Of a stretch of DNA of 64,000 nt, positions 24,957 through 33,421 are shown in pieces. Position 1 is the first letter of the stretch, and each line of letters begins with the position of its first letter. Both the position numbers and the translations under genes were made by a program. Source of the stretch: Minwuia thermotolerans (GTDB lineage: Bacteria > Pseudomonadota > Alphaproteobacteria > Minwuiales > Minwuiaceae); the NCBI GenBank assembly GCA_021604565.1, contig BQJF01000001.1:85742-149741 (forward strand). The letters run 5' to 3'. Below the pieces are notes generated by a model. That model did not search any database, had not been told where the DNA came from, and saw only the letters and a list, made by a program, of their open reading frames with translations.

Positions 24957-26408
24957 TCACGCAGCGTGAAGCTGCACGTACTCGAAGTCACCCGGCTTGC
25001 TGTCGATACCGACCTTCGGTGCGGCGATCCAGCTTGCATAGGCGCCCGGTTCCGTGACCGGTTTCATCAGCGACTGGATGAATTCTCCATCCGCCTTTGT
25101 CGGCAGCCACTGGGCGACATTTGCATCCCAGGTTTCCTGGCTGATCAGATCGCCGGCCGGATTGGCCTTCACAGCCGCGAAGACACCGATCTGGCGATGG
25201 AACGCCTCGTCCGGCAGGGTCAGTTCGAAATCGACACCGGCCTTCTGGATGATCTTGTTCCAGCGGCCGACACCACCGGCGGCGTCACGGATGTAGTCAT
25301 CCCTCAGGCGCATGTTGATCGCCGTCAGGGCCGGTACTTCCTCCGCCACCACGGCCCCGTCACGCACGGTCCGCACGACATAGGTGTCGTTCTTCAACTG
25401 GTGATCATCATCGATCCGCGTCTCCATGTAGCGCCCCTTGATGCCTGCGTTGAAGGCATTGGCGGCATTGGTGGAGACTTCCTGGCCGAACAGGTCCAGC
25501 GACAGCGAATAATGCAGGTTCAGCTTCTTCTGCATCGTCGGCAGGTCGATCACGCCCAGTTCGCGGATGCGGTCGACGTCCGTCGGATCAGTGATCCCGG
25601 CCTTGTTCATCGCCTCGACAGTGGCCTGGATCGTCCGCCCGACACCGGTTTCGCCCACGAACATGTGGTGCGCTTCCTCGGTCAGCATGAAGCGGCAGGT
25701 GCGGCTGAGCGGATCGAAACCGGACTGGGCCAGCGACTCAAGCTGCATCTTGCCGTCACGGTCGGTGAAATAGGTGAACATGAAGAACGACAGCCAGTCC
25801 GGCGTTTCCTCGTTGAAGGCACCCAGCATGCGCGGGGTCTCGTCAGAACCGGACTGGCGGCGCAGCAGGTCATCGGCTTCCTCGCGCCCGTCCTTGCCGA
25901 AGTACTTGTGCAGCAGATAGACCATCGCCCAGAGGTGACGCCCCTCTTCCACATTGACCTGGAAGAGGTTGCGCAGGTCGTAGAGGCTGGGTGCCGTGCG
26001 GCCCAGGAAGCGCTGCTGTTCCACCGAGCCGGGCTCCGTATCGCCCTGGATGACGATCAGGCGCTTCAGCATGTTACGGTACTCGCCCGGCACTTCCTGC
26101 CAGGCCGGCTCACCCAGATGCTCGCCGAAGGGGATCTTCCGATCCTCCACCTGCGGTGCCAGCAGCACGCCCCAGCGGTATTCCGGCATCTTCACGTGAC
26201 CGAACTTGGCCCAGCCCTTCGGGTCCACCGAGACGGCGGTGCGCAGATAGACAGGGCTTTCCTGGAAGTTCTGCGGAATCAGGTTGTTCCACCAGTTGAT
26301 GTAGCCCGGATGCCAGCGCTCCAGCGCCTTCAGCACCTTCCTGTCCGACGACAGGCCGACATTGTTGGGGATCTGCGTGTCGTAGCTGACGTTGATGAGA
26401 TCGGTCAT
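24957..26408 (-). CDS. boxB: BoxB: diiron oxygenase component of benzoyl-CoA 2,3-epoxidase
   Basis: A 483-residue soluble diiron oxygenase that, with BoxA, converts benzoyl-CoA, O2 and NADPH to 2,3-epoxybenzoyl-CoA. Likely iron ligands lie in VNVEEGRHLW (residues 152-160), FTDRDGKMQLES (214-225) and LTEEAHHMFVGE (242-253), with an earlier helix MLKRLIVIQGDTEPGSVEQQRFLG. The opening MTDLINVSYDTQIPNNVGL and overall length match known BoxB proteins. The gene sits between boxC (66 bases upstream) and boxA. It is expected to be controlled from the boxC promoter. This is one of the most certain calls in the window. Confidence 0.98.
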   Translation of the reverse strand: MTDLINVSYDTQIPNNVGLSSDRKVLKALERWHPGYINWWNNLIPQNFQESPVYLRTAVSVDPKGWAKFGHVKMPEYRWGVLLAPQVEDRKIPFGEHLGEPAWQEVPGEYRNMLKRLIVIQGDTEPGSVEQQRFLGRTAPSLYDLRNLFQVNVEEGRHLWAMVYLLHKYFGKDGREEADDLLRRQSGSDETPRMLGAFNEETPDWLSFFMFTYFTDRDGKMQLESLAQSGFDPLSRTCRFMLTEEAHHMFVGETGVGRTIQATVEAMNKAGITDPTDVDRIRELGVIDLPTMQKKLNLHYSLSLDLFGQEVSTNAANAFNAGIKGRYMETRIDDDHQLKNDTYVVRTVRDGAVVAEEVPALTAINMRLRDDYIRDAAGGVGRWNKIIQKAGVDFELTLPDEAFHRQIGVFAAVKANPAGDLISQETWDANVAQWLPTKADGEFIQSLMKPVTEPGAYASWIAAPKVGIDSKPGDFEYVQLHAA

Positions 26409-26474
26409 TTGTCTCTCCTGTATTCAGGCGGTCGCCGCGGGCGGTCCCGCGACGGCCCTGAAGGGTTCAAGCGC

Positions 26475-28136
26475 TCAGACACGCTCCATGTTGTACTTGC
26501 CGCGAATGCCGGTGCCATAGCTCTGCAGTGCGCCATCCGCACCAACCGCATTCGGGCGCTGGAAGATCCAGTTCTGCCAGGCCGTCAGTCGTCCGAAGAT
26601 ACGGGTCTCCATCGTCTCCGGACCAGCAAAGCGCAGGTTGGCCTCCATGCCCGTCATCGCATCGGGCGAGAAACTGGCGCGTTCTTCCAGGAAGATCCTG
26701 ACCTCGTCCTCCCAGTCGATGTCGTCCAGGATCATGGTCACCAGACCAAGCTCGGAAGCCTCTTCCGCCTCCAGCGACGCACCTTTCTGCGCCTCCGCCG
26801 TCGCCACCGATTCCGGCTCGCCGAGGAAACGGGTCTGCAGCCGGGTCAGACCGTTACCCATCGGGAACGGCCCGAAGTTGGCGTCCGTCAGGGTCACGGT
26901 TGCCACGGGGCGGTTATCGCCCTCGAACTCGCCTTCCATCATGTAGGACCGGTCAACCGCGAACAGGATCTCGGCCAGGATACCCGCGAAGCAGGAGCCG
27001 TTTTCCACCAGTGCCACCAGGGAGCGGGAGGTCACGTCGATCCGTTTCAGGATACGCTTCCAGTACCGCAGCACCTCGTTGGCCAGCCAGTGATCGGCAT
27101 CATTCATCAGCACGGCTTCATGCGCCGCCAGCAGCACCGGGTCGCCCTGGGTGCGGAATACCATCAGGCCCAGTTCCATCTCGTTCAGCCGCAGGTGCAG
27201 GATGGCATCATCCAGTTCCCGCGCCATGCGCAGCATGTAGGCCTGATCTCCCTGCGCCTGGAACGCGGCCATGTCGCCGGGTGCGTCGGCGTCAGGACCA
27301 TGAATCGTGATCGTTGCCTTGCGGCTCGCCCTGTCGACCGCGACCTCGACCGATGAATAGGTCACGGAACCATCGTCGCCGAACGTGCGATCAAGGAGAC
27401 CCAGCTTCACGCCTTCGGCAACGTCAGCCTTCGGCGAAGCCTCCGCAAACTCCAGCGCACGCTCTTTCACGGTCTCGTCGAACTTCGAATTCGGGATGAC
27501 CTCGTCCACCAGACGCCAGTCCTTCGCCTTGCGGCCCTTCACCCCTTCCTCGATGGAGCAGAAGATGTCGGCGAGATCGCGGCGTACCTTGCGCTTGTCG
27601 GTCACGCGGGTCAGGCCGCCGGTGCCGGGCAACACCGCCAGCAGCGGCACCTCCGGTAGCGCGACCGAGGAGGTCGAGTCGTCTGTCAGCATGATGTGGT
27701 TGCAGGCAATGGCGAGCTCGTAGCCGCCGCCCGCGCAGGCCCCCTTCACGGCTGCGATGTACTTCTGGCCGCTGTCGGCCTCCGCCGCCTCGTAGGTGTT
27801 GCGGGTCTCGTTGGTGAACTTGCAGAAATTGACCTTGTGGCTGTGCGCCGCGCCGCCAAGCATGCGGATGTTGGCACCGGCGCAGAAGACCTTGTCCTTG
27901 CCCGACTGCATGACCACGACCTTGACCTCGGGATGCTCGAACCGCATGCGCTGGACAATGTCCGCCAGCTCGATATCGACACCGAGGTCGTAGGAGTTCA
28001 GCTTCAGCTCGTAGCCATCGAACAGCCCGGCTGTCTCGTCCACATCCATGATCAGATTGGCAACCGGGCCATCATACTCCAGGCGCCAGTGACGGTACTT
28101 CGACGGGTCGGTCTGAAAGTCTATGACCTTGGTCAT
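26475..28136 (-). CDS. boxC: BoxC: 2,3-epoxybenzoyl-CoA dihydrolase (ring-cleaving)
   Basis: A 553-residue enzyme of the enoyl-CoA hydratase superfamily that hydrolyses 2,3-epoxybenzoyl-CoA to 3,4-dehydroadipyl-CoA semialdehyde and formate, opening the ring without further oxygen. Seen: the CoA-binding loop SGKDKVFCAGANIRMLGGAAH, the second motif GACAGGGYELAIACNHIMLTDD with LPEVPLLAVLPGTGGLTR, and a long C-terminal half unique to BoxC (ENGSCFAGILAEILFAVDRSYMMEGEF, WQNWIFQRPNAVG). It is the first gene of the box operon. A -10/-35 pair and TGCA-type sites lie just upstream. GAGAGGAGACTTCGTC precedes its ATG. Confidence 0.98.
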   Translation of the reverse strand: MTKVIDFQTDPSKYRHWRLEYDGPVANLIMDVDETAGLFDGYELKLNSYDLGVDIELADIVQRMRFEHPEVKVVVMQSGKDKVFCAGANIRMLGGAAHSHKVNFCKFTNETRNTYEAAEADSGQKYIAAVKGACAGGGYELAIACNHIMLTDDSTSSVALPEVPLLAVLPGTGGLTRVTDKRKVRRDLADIFCSIEEGVKGRKAKDWRLVDEVIPNSKFDETVKERALEFAEASPKADVAEGVKLGLLDRTFGDDGSVTYSSVEVAVDRASRKATITIHGPDADAPGDMAAFQAQGDQAYMLRMARELDDAILHLRLNEMELGLMVFRTQGDPVLLAAHEAVLMNDADHWLANEVLRYWKRILKRIDVTSRSLVALVENGSCFAGILAEILFAVDRSYMMEGEFEGDNRPVATVTLTDANFGPFPMGNGLTRLQTRFLGEPESVATAEAQKGASLEAEEASELGLVTMILDDIDWEDEVRIFLEERASFSPDAMTGMEANLRFAGPETMETRIFGRLTAWQNWIFQRPNAVGADGALQSYGTGIRGKYNMERV

Positions 28137-28165
28137 GACGAAGTCTCCTCTCGTGTTCCATTGCC

Positions 28166-28197
28166 TGCACTATAGTGCGATCAGGCCCTTGCGTAAA
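28166..28197 (-). promoter_or_regulatory. boxC promoter overlapped by a palindromic BoxR-type site
   Basis: On the minus strand TTTACG (28197-28192) and TATAGT (28174-28169) are spaced by 17 bases. The -10 box lies in a perfect 12-base palindrome GCACTATAGTGC (28167-28178), which is also a TGCA-N6-TGCG pair (28166-28179). Binding there would block RNA polymerase, as expected for a repressor released by benzoyl-CoA. The predicted start site is near 28162, giving a leader of about 26 bases. Confidence 0.6.
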
Positions 28198-28200
28198 GCG

Positions 28201-28297
28201 CAATATGCATAATATTGCCAATTACAATTATTGTTATAAATCAATTATATACATTCAACGAAACAAATTTGCAGGCGTTATTGAGCATTATTATGCA
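28201..28297 (-). promoter_or_regulatory. Upstream TGCA half-sites of the boxC control region
   Basis: An AT-rich stretch, unlike the surrounding GC-rich DNA. It holds CAATAT-GCATA-ATATTG (28201-28217), which includes TGCA-N6-TGCC, then an isolated TGCA (28270-28273) and AGCA-TTATTA-TGCA (28284-28297). The last pair overlaps the 3' end and stop codon of the DUF309 gene. These could be extra operator sites for BoxR, or targets of a bending protein. Confidence 0.45.
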
Positions 28298-28740
28298 TAT
28301 TTTGCCTGCTCCACAGCCTGCCAGAAACCCTTGATGTCCATCTGGCCGAGACCAAGGCCCGGCAAACCGCCCCGCGCGACACCTTCCGCGATCCTGTCCG
28401 TTGCGATCTGCCGCAGACGCGCCGCCGCTGTTTCGCGTTGCATCACCTTTTTCAGCCCCGCATTGGCAAGCTGGATAAGCCCCTGACAGAGCACCCGTTC
28501 CGCAGAGTTCGGTGGCAGCGCCAGCCAGACCGCCTCCAGCACCTCATGCGCCTCCCAGAAATATCCGTCGCGCAGGAAATCGAGACCGAAGGTCCAGGCT
28601 GCCGTGGTTGTCAGGCGATCAGCCGGAACAGCGTCCACTGTCGCGCGGATGGCAGCCAGTTCCGGCCCGGCGTGTTCCGGTGTCCGACCGGGCTGGAACG
28701 CATGGGGTGGTCGCCATTCGGCGGGCGGCAGTTGTTCCAC
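28291..28740 (-). CDS. DUF309 domain protein in the benzoate operon
   Basis: A 149-residue soluble protein. The DUF309 core is visible: FGLDFLRDGYFWEAHEVLEAVWLALPPNSAERVLCQGLIQLANAGLKK, with the FWEAHEVLE motif (acidic residues and a histidine) and the QGLIQLA helix. No biochemical role is established for the family as far as I know. It starts at GTG 28740, 6 bases after the stop of benzoate-CoA ligase, with no clear ribosome site, so translation is probably coupled to the ligase. Its 3' end runs into the boxC control region. The position between bclA and boxC suggests a link to aromatic-acid metabolism. Confidence 0.8.
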   Translation of the reverse strand: MEQLPPAEWRPPHAFQPGRTPEHAGPELAAIRATVDAVPADRLTTTAAWTFGLDFLRDGYFWEAHEVLEAVWLALPPNSAERVLCQGLIQLANAGLKKVMQRETAAARLRQIATDRIAEGVARGGLPGLGLGQMDIKGFWQAVEQAKYA

Positions 28741-28746
28741 AACGGC

Positions 28747-30288
28747 TCAGGCGGCCTGACGCAGCTTGAAGCGCTGGATCTTGCCGGTCGCGGTCTTCGG
28801 CAGTTCGGCCACCACCTCGATCCAGCGCGGATACTTCCACTTGCCGATGCGTTCCTTGACGAAGTCCTTCAGCGCCTCGGTCACCACAGCCTCGTCCTGC
28901 CCCTGCTTCAGGACGATGAAGGCCTTCGGCTTCTCCAGCCCCTCCTCGTCCCGGTGCGCCACGACCGCCGCTTCCAGCACTGCAGGATGCGCGCTCAGTG
29001 CCTGTTCGATTTCGAACGGGGAAACCCATATGCCCGAGACCTTGAACATGTCGTCGGTGCGACCGCAGTAGACAAAGCGCCCCGCCTCCGTGATCTCGTA
29101 CTTGTCGCCGGTCCGGGTCCATTCGCCCTCGAAGGTGGCGCGGCTCTTGTCACGCTGGTTCCAGTAGCCATCGGCGGCAGATGCGCCGCGCACCAGCATC
29201 TCACCGATGCCGCCGGGTCCCACGTCGGCGCCGCTTTCGTCGACGCAACGAACCTCGTAGCCCGGAACAGCCACGCCGGACGTGCCATAGATGATGTCGT
29301 CGGGCCGGTTGCTCAGGAAGATGTGCAGCATTTCCGTCGACCCCACACCATCCAGGATGTCGACGCCCCAGATCCTCCGCCAGGCCTGCCCCGTCTGCTC
29401 CGGCAGCGCCTCCCCGGCAGATATGCAGATCCGCAGGCGCGAGTCGGGTCGCTCCATCTTCTCCAGTTCTGCAATGGTCGCTGCGTAGAGCGTCGGCACA
29501 CCGCAGAAGATGGTCGGCTGTTCCTTCGCGACGATCTCCAGCGTGGTTTCAGGCGTCGGACGTCCATTGAACAGGACCGTGGTCGCCCCGACGGAAAGCG
29601 GAAACGTGACCGCATTGCCCAAGCCATAGGCGAAGAAGATCTTGGCAACCGAATAGACGACGTCATCCTCGCGAATGCCCAGCACCTGCTGGCCATAGGT
29701 TTCCGCGGTTGCGCGCAGACTGCCATGGACATGACGCACGCCCTTGGGCTGGCCCGTGGAACCCGAGGAATAGAGCCAGAAGGCCCCCTCGTCCGCCGAA
29801 ACGTCGATGGCGCTCATCTCCGGCGCGCCCTCCATGAAGGCGTCATAGCTGATCGTGCCTTCCGGCGCGTCACCGCCGATGACGACCACCTGACGCAGCC
29901 AGGGATTGCCGCTGACCACAGGCTTCACGACCTCAAGGAGTTCGGCGGAGACCATCAGGCACGCAGCCCGACTGTCACGCAGGATGACGTCATAGACGGA
30001 CGTCGAGAGCAGCGTGTTCAGCGCCACGGGAATGACGCCGCCCTTCATTGCCCCCAGAAAGATCTCAGGATACTCGATCTGATCCAGGATCAGACAGGCG
30101 ACACGCTCCTCACGACCGATACCGGCCCGCGTGAAAGCGCCTGCGACCTGGTTCGTGCGTTGTGCCAGCGCGCCGTAGGTCACGCTGCGCCTGGCACCTG
30201 CCGCTTCGCGAAACGCCTGCTTGTCAGCACGCCCTTCATCCAGGTGGCGGTCCACCAGCCAGACCGACGCGTTTTGGTTCTCCGACAT
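28747..30288 (-). CDS. bclA: Benzoate-CoA ligase
   Basis: A 513-residue AMP-forming ligase that makes benzoyl-CoA from benzoate, ATP and CoA, the entry step of the box pathway. Seen: FWLYSSGSTGQPKGVRHVHGSL (ATP-binding motif), the benzoate-CoA-ligase stretch YSVAKIFFAYGLGNAVTFPLSVGATTVLF, LDGVGSTEMLHIFLSN, TGDKYEITEAGRFVYCGRTDDMFKVSGIWVSPFEIE, and the C-terminal lysine in TATGKIQRFKLRQ. ATG 30288 is preferred over the ATG at 30294 because GGGAGG then has a normal 6-base spacing. It has its own promoter and a TGCA-N6-TGCA site upstream. Hydroxybenzoates could also be accepted. Confidence 0.95.
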   Translation of the reverse strand: MSENQNASVWLVDRHLDEGRADKQAFREAAGARRSVTYGALAQRTNQVAGAFTRAGIGREERVACLILDQIEYPEIFLGAMKGGVIPVALNTLLSTSVYDVILRDSRAACLMVSAELLEVVKPVVSGNPWLRQVVVIGGDAPEGTISYDAFMEGAPEMSAIDVSADEGAFWLYSSGSTGQPKGVRHVHGSLRATAETYGQQVLGIREDDVVYSVAKIFFAYGLGNAVTFPLSVGATTVLFNGRPTPETTLEIVAKEQPTIFCGVPTLYAATIAELEKMERPDSRLRICISAGEALPEQTGQAWRRIWGVDILDGVGSTEMLHIFLSNRPDDIIYGTSGVAVPGYEVRCVDESGADVGPGGIGEMLVRGASAADGYWNQRDKSRATFEGEWTRTGDKYEITEAGRFVYCGRTDDMFKVSGIWVSPFEIEQALSAHPAVLEAAVVAHRDEEGLEKPKAFIVLKQGQDEAVVTEALKDFVKERIGKWKYPRWIEVVAELPKTATGKIQRFKLRQAA

Positions 30289-30318
30289 GACCATCCTCCC
30301 ACGGCGTTGTTTTATGTT

Positions 30319-30347
30319 TTATAATGCAGTTTTAACACTAAAATCAA
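30319..30347 (-). promoter_or_regulatory. Promoter of benzoate-CoA ligase
   Basis: On the minus strand TTGATT (30347-30342) and TTATAA (30324-30319) are separated by 17 bases. A TGCA half-site (30325-30328) touches the upstream edge of the -10 box. The region is AT-rich compared with its surroundings. The start codon is about 30 bases further on. Confidence 0.5.
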
Positions 30348-30365
30348 CTTCAATCCGGCAATATG

Positions 30366-30379
30366 TGCATTTTCATGCA
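30366..30379 (-). promoter_or_regulatory. Candidate BoxR operator upstream of bclA
   Basis: An exact TGCA-TTTTCA-TGCA pair lies about 20 bases upstream of the predicted -35 box of bclA, just after the stop of the TRAP large permease gene. The spacing of six bases is the same as in the boxR and dctP control regions. Confidence 0.6.
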
Positions 30380-30393
30380 TATTTCTTTGGGTG

Positions 30394-31704
30394 CTAGATC
30401 AGGAACAGCGTGATCGATGGAAACAGCACCAGAATCACGACCCGAACCAGATCGGAGCCAACGAAATAGATCACGGCACGATAGGTCTCGACCAACGGCG
30501 TCTTCGGATCCATGGCGTTGATGACAAACAGGTTCAGCCCCACAGGCGGCGTGATCAGCCCGACCTCCACCACGATCAGCACCAGGATGCCGAACCAGAT
30601 CGCCACATGCTCCGGCGACATGCCGAAATCCAGTTCGCTGATCACGGGAAAGAAGATCGGAATGGTCAGCAGGATCATGCTCAGGCTGTCCATCAGACAC
30701 CCCATGATCAGGTAGAAGACCAGGATGACGGCCAGCACGGTCCACGGGCTGAGTCCCTGGGAAACAACCATGCTGGAGAGTTCCTGCGGCACCTGCGTCA
30801 GGGCCAGGAAACCGTTGTAGAAGGCCGCGCCCAGCACGATGAAGAAGATCATGGCCGTGGAGCGGGCGGTCACCAGGAAACTGTCCATCAGGCTGCGTCG
30901 GCCCAGTCCGCCGTTCAGCCAGGCAATCAGGCCGGTTCCGGCGGCGCCGACTGCTGCGCCCTCGGTCGGTGTGAACCAGCCGAGATAGATGCCCCCGACG
31001 ACCAGACCGAAGACCAGCAGCACCGGCCAGACCGCGATCAGCGCAGTCAGCCGTTCCGCCCAGGGTACGCGCTCCGCCACACCGGCCTGATCCGGATGCA
31101 GGCGGACATATATCGACACGGCAGCCATGTAGCCGAGGGCTGCCAGGATGCCAGGGATGAAGGCGGCAAGGAACAGCTTGGCGATGTTCTGCTCCGTCAG
31201 GATCGCGTAGATGACCAGCACGACCGACGGCGGAATGAGGATGCCGAGCGTGCCGCCCGCAGCAAGCGTGGCGGTCGAGAAGCCGCCCGTGTAGCCATAG
31301 CGGCGCAGTTCCGGCAGGGCCACACGACTCATCGTTGCCGCGGTCGCGAGGGAGGAGCCGCAGATCGCCCCGAACCCGGCGCAGGCACCGATGGCGGCCA
31401 TGGCGATGCCGCCGCGCCGGTGCCCGAGGAAGCTCTCCGCCGCCTTGAACAGGGCTGTCGACAGCCCGCCGAGCGTCGCGAAATGCCCCATCAGCAGGAA
31501 CATCGGCACGATGGACAGGGAATAGCTGGCGAAGGTCGAGTAGGTCTCGCTCTTCAGCCGCGCCAGCGGCAGGTTGAAACTGCCGGTGACCGCATAGAGC
31601 CCGACCAGCCCGACCAGGAACATGGCCAGGCCGATGGGCACCCGGATGAAGATCAGCGCCATGAGTGCCGGGAAGGACAGCAGACCGATTTCGAGATTGC
31701 TCAA
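30394..31704 (-). CDS. TRAP transporter large permease subunit (DctM type)
   Basis: A 436-residue inner-membrane protein with about 12 hydrophobic segments. Family signatures include FPALMALIFIRVPIGLAMFLVGLVGL, SIVPMFLLMGHFATLGGLSTALFKAAESFLGHRRGGIAMAAIGACAGFGAICGSSLATAATMSRVALPELRRYGY, GTLGILIPPSVVLVIY and GLITPPVGLNLFVI. It forms the translocation channel of a tripartite ion-driven importer. The start is TTG 31704, overlapping the small-subunit stop (TTGA) with GGAGACGG upstream; the longer frame to 32031 is antisense-like noise. With DctP and DctQ it is linked to bclA, so benzoate or a related aromatic acid is the likely cargo. Confidence 0.92.
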   Translation of the reverse strand: MSNLEIGLLSFPALMALIFIRVPIGLAMFLVGLVGLYAVTGSFNLPLARLKSETYSTFASYSLSIVPMFLLMGHFATLGGLSTALFKAAESFLGHRRGGIAMAAIGACAGFGAICGSSLATAATMSRVALPELRRYGYTGGFSTATLAAGGTLGILIPPSVVLVIYAILTEQNIAKLFLAAFIPGILAALGYMAAVSIYVRLHPDQAGVAERVPWAERLTALIAVWPVLLVFGLVVGGIYLGWFTPTEGAAVGAAGTGLIAWLNGGLGRRSLMDSFLVTARSTAMIFFIVLGAAFYNGFLALTQVPQELSSMVVSQGLSPWTVLAVILVFYLIMGCLMDSLSMILLTIPIFFPVISELDFGMSPEHVAIWFGILVLIVVEVGLITPPVGLNLFVINAMDPKTPLVETYRAVIYFVGSDLVRVVILVLFPSITLFLI

Positions 31705-32282
31705 TGGTCCGTCTCCGGTCCGTCGGTCAATATCGTCTGCCCGCTGAACATCTCGTAGCCGCGGACGATGGCCGTGTAGGTACCGACCAACGCGGCGACG
31801 ACTGCGCCAACGAAACTGGCCGCATAGGCCCACCAGATCGGAAACTGCAGCAGGAAGGTCGTCTCGCCGTAGCTCATCTTGGACCACATGCCCTCGAACA
31901 GGCGCCAGGCGATCACGATCAGGACCGCGGCGAAGACCACTTCCGTCACCATGCGCAGCCCCCGGTTGGCACGGGGTGGCAGGAAGTTGGTGAAGATGTC
32001 GACGGTGGCATGGCCGCCGGTGATCTGGCACAGCGGCAGGAAGGCAAAGATGGCAAAGGCAATGCCGGCCTCCACCAGTTCGAAGTCACCGTTGATCGGG
32101 CCGACGCCGGTGTCGAGCAGTGCCTGCGCCAGGTCGGGCGCAACAGGCGACAGCACCGTATGCAGGAAGCCGTTGAGGCTGCGCCCCATGACCGAGGCGC
32201 AGACCAGCAGGATCAGCAGCCCCAGCACGATTCCGCCAAGTATGGCCATGTTCCTGGCCAGCACTGCCATTGCCCTGTGCAT
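31701..32282 (-). CDS. TRAP transporter small permease subunit (DctQ type)
   Basis: A 193-residue protein with four hydrophobic segments: residues about 10-33 (MAILGGIVLGLLILLVCASVMG), FELVEAGIAFAIFAFLPL, VTEVVFAAVLIVIAWRLF and IWWAYAASFVGAVVAALV. The pattern of DctQ proteins is clear, including ITGGHATVDIF before the third segment and FPIWWAY. It pairs with the large subunit in the inner membrane. GGGAGTGATAG precedes ATG 32282. Its stop overlaps the start of the large subunit, which should couple their translation and keep them in equal amounts. Confidence 0.9.
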   Translation of the reverse strand: MHRAMAVLARNMAILGGIVLGLLILLVCASVMGRSLNGFLHTVLSPVAPDLAQALLDTGVGPINGDFELVEAGIAFAIFAFLPLCQITGGHATVDIFTNFLPPRANRGLRMVTEVVFAAVLIVIAWRLFEGMWSKMSYGETTFLLQFPIWWAYAASFVGAVVAALVGTYTAIVRGYEMFSGQTILTDGPETDH

Positions 32283-32363
32283 CTATCACTCCCGTCAGGC
32301 CGGAATGGACAGGCCGCGCAGCATCACCGCGCGGCCCGCCTGTTCCGCGTTGCGCCCCGTGAC

Positions 32364-33395
32364 CTACTTGTAGGCCGCCATCAGCGCCTTTGCCTGGTCG
32401 ATCAGAGCCTGACCATCGATGCCACGGTCCTTCATTTCTGCCAGCCAGGTGTCATAGACCGGGGCCGCAGCCGCCGCCCAGACAGCAGACTGCGCCGCAT
32501 CCAGCGTGATGATGTTGTTGCCGCGATCAACCGCAAGCTGGCGGGACGGACCATCGGCATCGGACTGCGTACCACCGGCAAAGACCGAGAAGTTCATGCC
32601 GGAATTGTCGTCCATGACCTTCTGCAGGTCAGCCGGCAGGTCGTTGAACTTGTCCTTGTTCATCACCAGCACGAAGGTGATCGTGTAGAGCATCGGGCCT
32701 GTGAACTCGGTGTGGTTCTGCACCAACTCAGGCACCTTCAGAGCCCGCGTGACCTCCCAGGGGATCGTGGTGCCGTCGATGACGCCCTTCGACAGCGCCT
32801 CCGGCACTGCGGGGACCGGCATGCCGACAGGCGTGGCACCAAGCTGGTTCAGCAGCGCGTTGACCTGACGGGAACCGCCACGGATCTTCATGCCGCCCAG
32901 GTCGGACGGGGTCACGACGGGCCTGCTGGTGTGGATCATGCCCGGTCCGTGGACCCAGGTGCCCAGCACCTTCACCGACTTGAACTCGGTATTCTCCATA
33001 TGCTCCTTCATCATGGTCCAGAACGCGGCAGAGGCTGCGCGGGCGTCATTGACGATGAAGGGCAGCTCGAAGACTTCCGTCGACGGGAAGCGGCCCGGTG
33101 TATAGCCGACCACGTTCCAGGTCATGTCGATGGCGCCATCCAGCACCTGGTCGATCAGTTGCGGCGGCTTGCCGCCAAGCTGCATGGACGGGAAACGGTT
33201 GATCTTGATGCGGTTGCCGGAGGCAGCCTCCACCTTGTCGGCCCAGACATCGATGATGTCCGCCGGGATCGTGGCCTGCGCCGGCAGGAAACTCTGCAGG
33301 TTGTACTCGTAGTCGGCAGCCGTTGCGGCGGACGCGAGGCCCAGCGCCAGCGCGGCACCACCCGCGATGTTCATGAGTGATCGGTACATGGTCAT
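32364..33395 (-). CDS. TRAP transporter substrate-binding protein (DctP type)
   Basis: A 343-residue periplasmic binding protein. The signal peptide is MTMYRSLMNIAGGAALALGLASAATAA. The mature part has EYNLQSFLPAQATIPADIIDVWADKVEAASGNRIKINRFPSMQLGGKPPQLIDQVLDGAIDMTWNVVGYTPGRFP and the binding-arginine region PSDLGGMKIRGGSRQVNALLNQLGATPVGMPVPAVPEALSKGVIDG, as in carboxylate-binding DctP proteins. ATG 33395 follows AGGGAGAAAACA. It is the first gene of the transporter operon, and its promoter region holds five TGCA/TGCG half-sites. Benzoate or hydroxybenzoate uptake is the likely role. Confidence 0.92.
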   Translation of the reverse strand: MTMYRSLMNIAGGAALALGLASAATAADYEYNLQSFLPAQATIPADIIDVWADKVEAASGNRIKINRFPSMQLGGKPPQLIDQVLDGAIDMTWNVVGYTPGRFPSTEVFELPFIVNDARAASAAFWTMMKEHMENTEFKSVKVLGTWVHGPGMIHTSRPVVTPSDLGGMKIRGGSRQVNALLNQLGATPVGMPVPAVPEALSKGVIDGTTIPWEVTRALKVPELVQNHTEFTGPMLYTITFVLVMNKDKFNDLPADLQKVMDDNSGMNFSVFAGGTQSDADGPSRQLAVDRGNNIITLDAAQSAVWAAAAAPVYDTWLAEMKDRGIDGQALIDQAKALMAAYK

Positions 33396-33421
33396 TGTTT
33401 TCTCCCTGTTGACCTTATTGT

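Noticed and set aside
24657..27356. An 899-codon plus-strand frame opposite boxB and boxC
   Set aside because: It is antisense to two certain genes, has histidine- and arginine-rich composition without any domain, and reflects the codon bias of high-GC DNA.
28438..30324. A 628-codon plus-strand frame opposite bclA
   Set aside because: The benzoate-CoA ligase on the other strand is certain; the frame has no motif.
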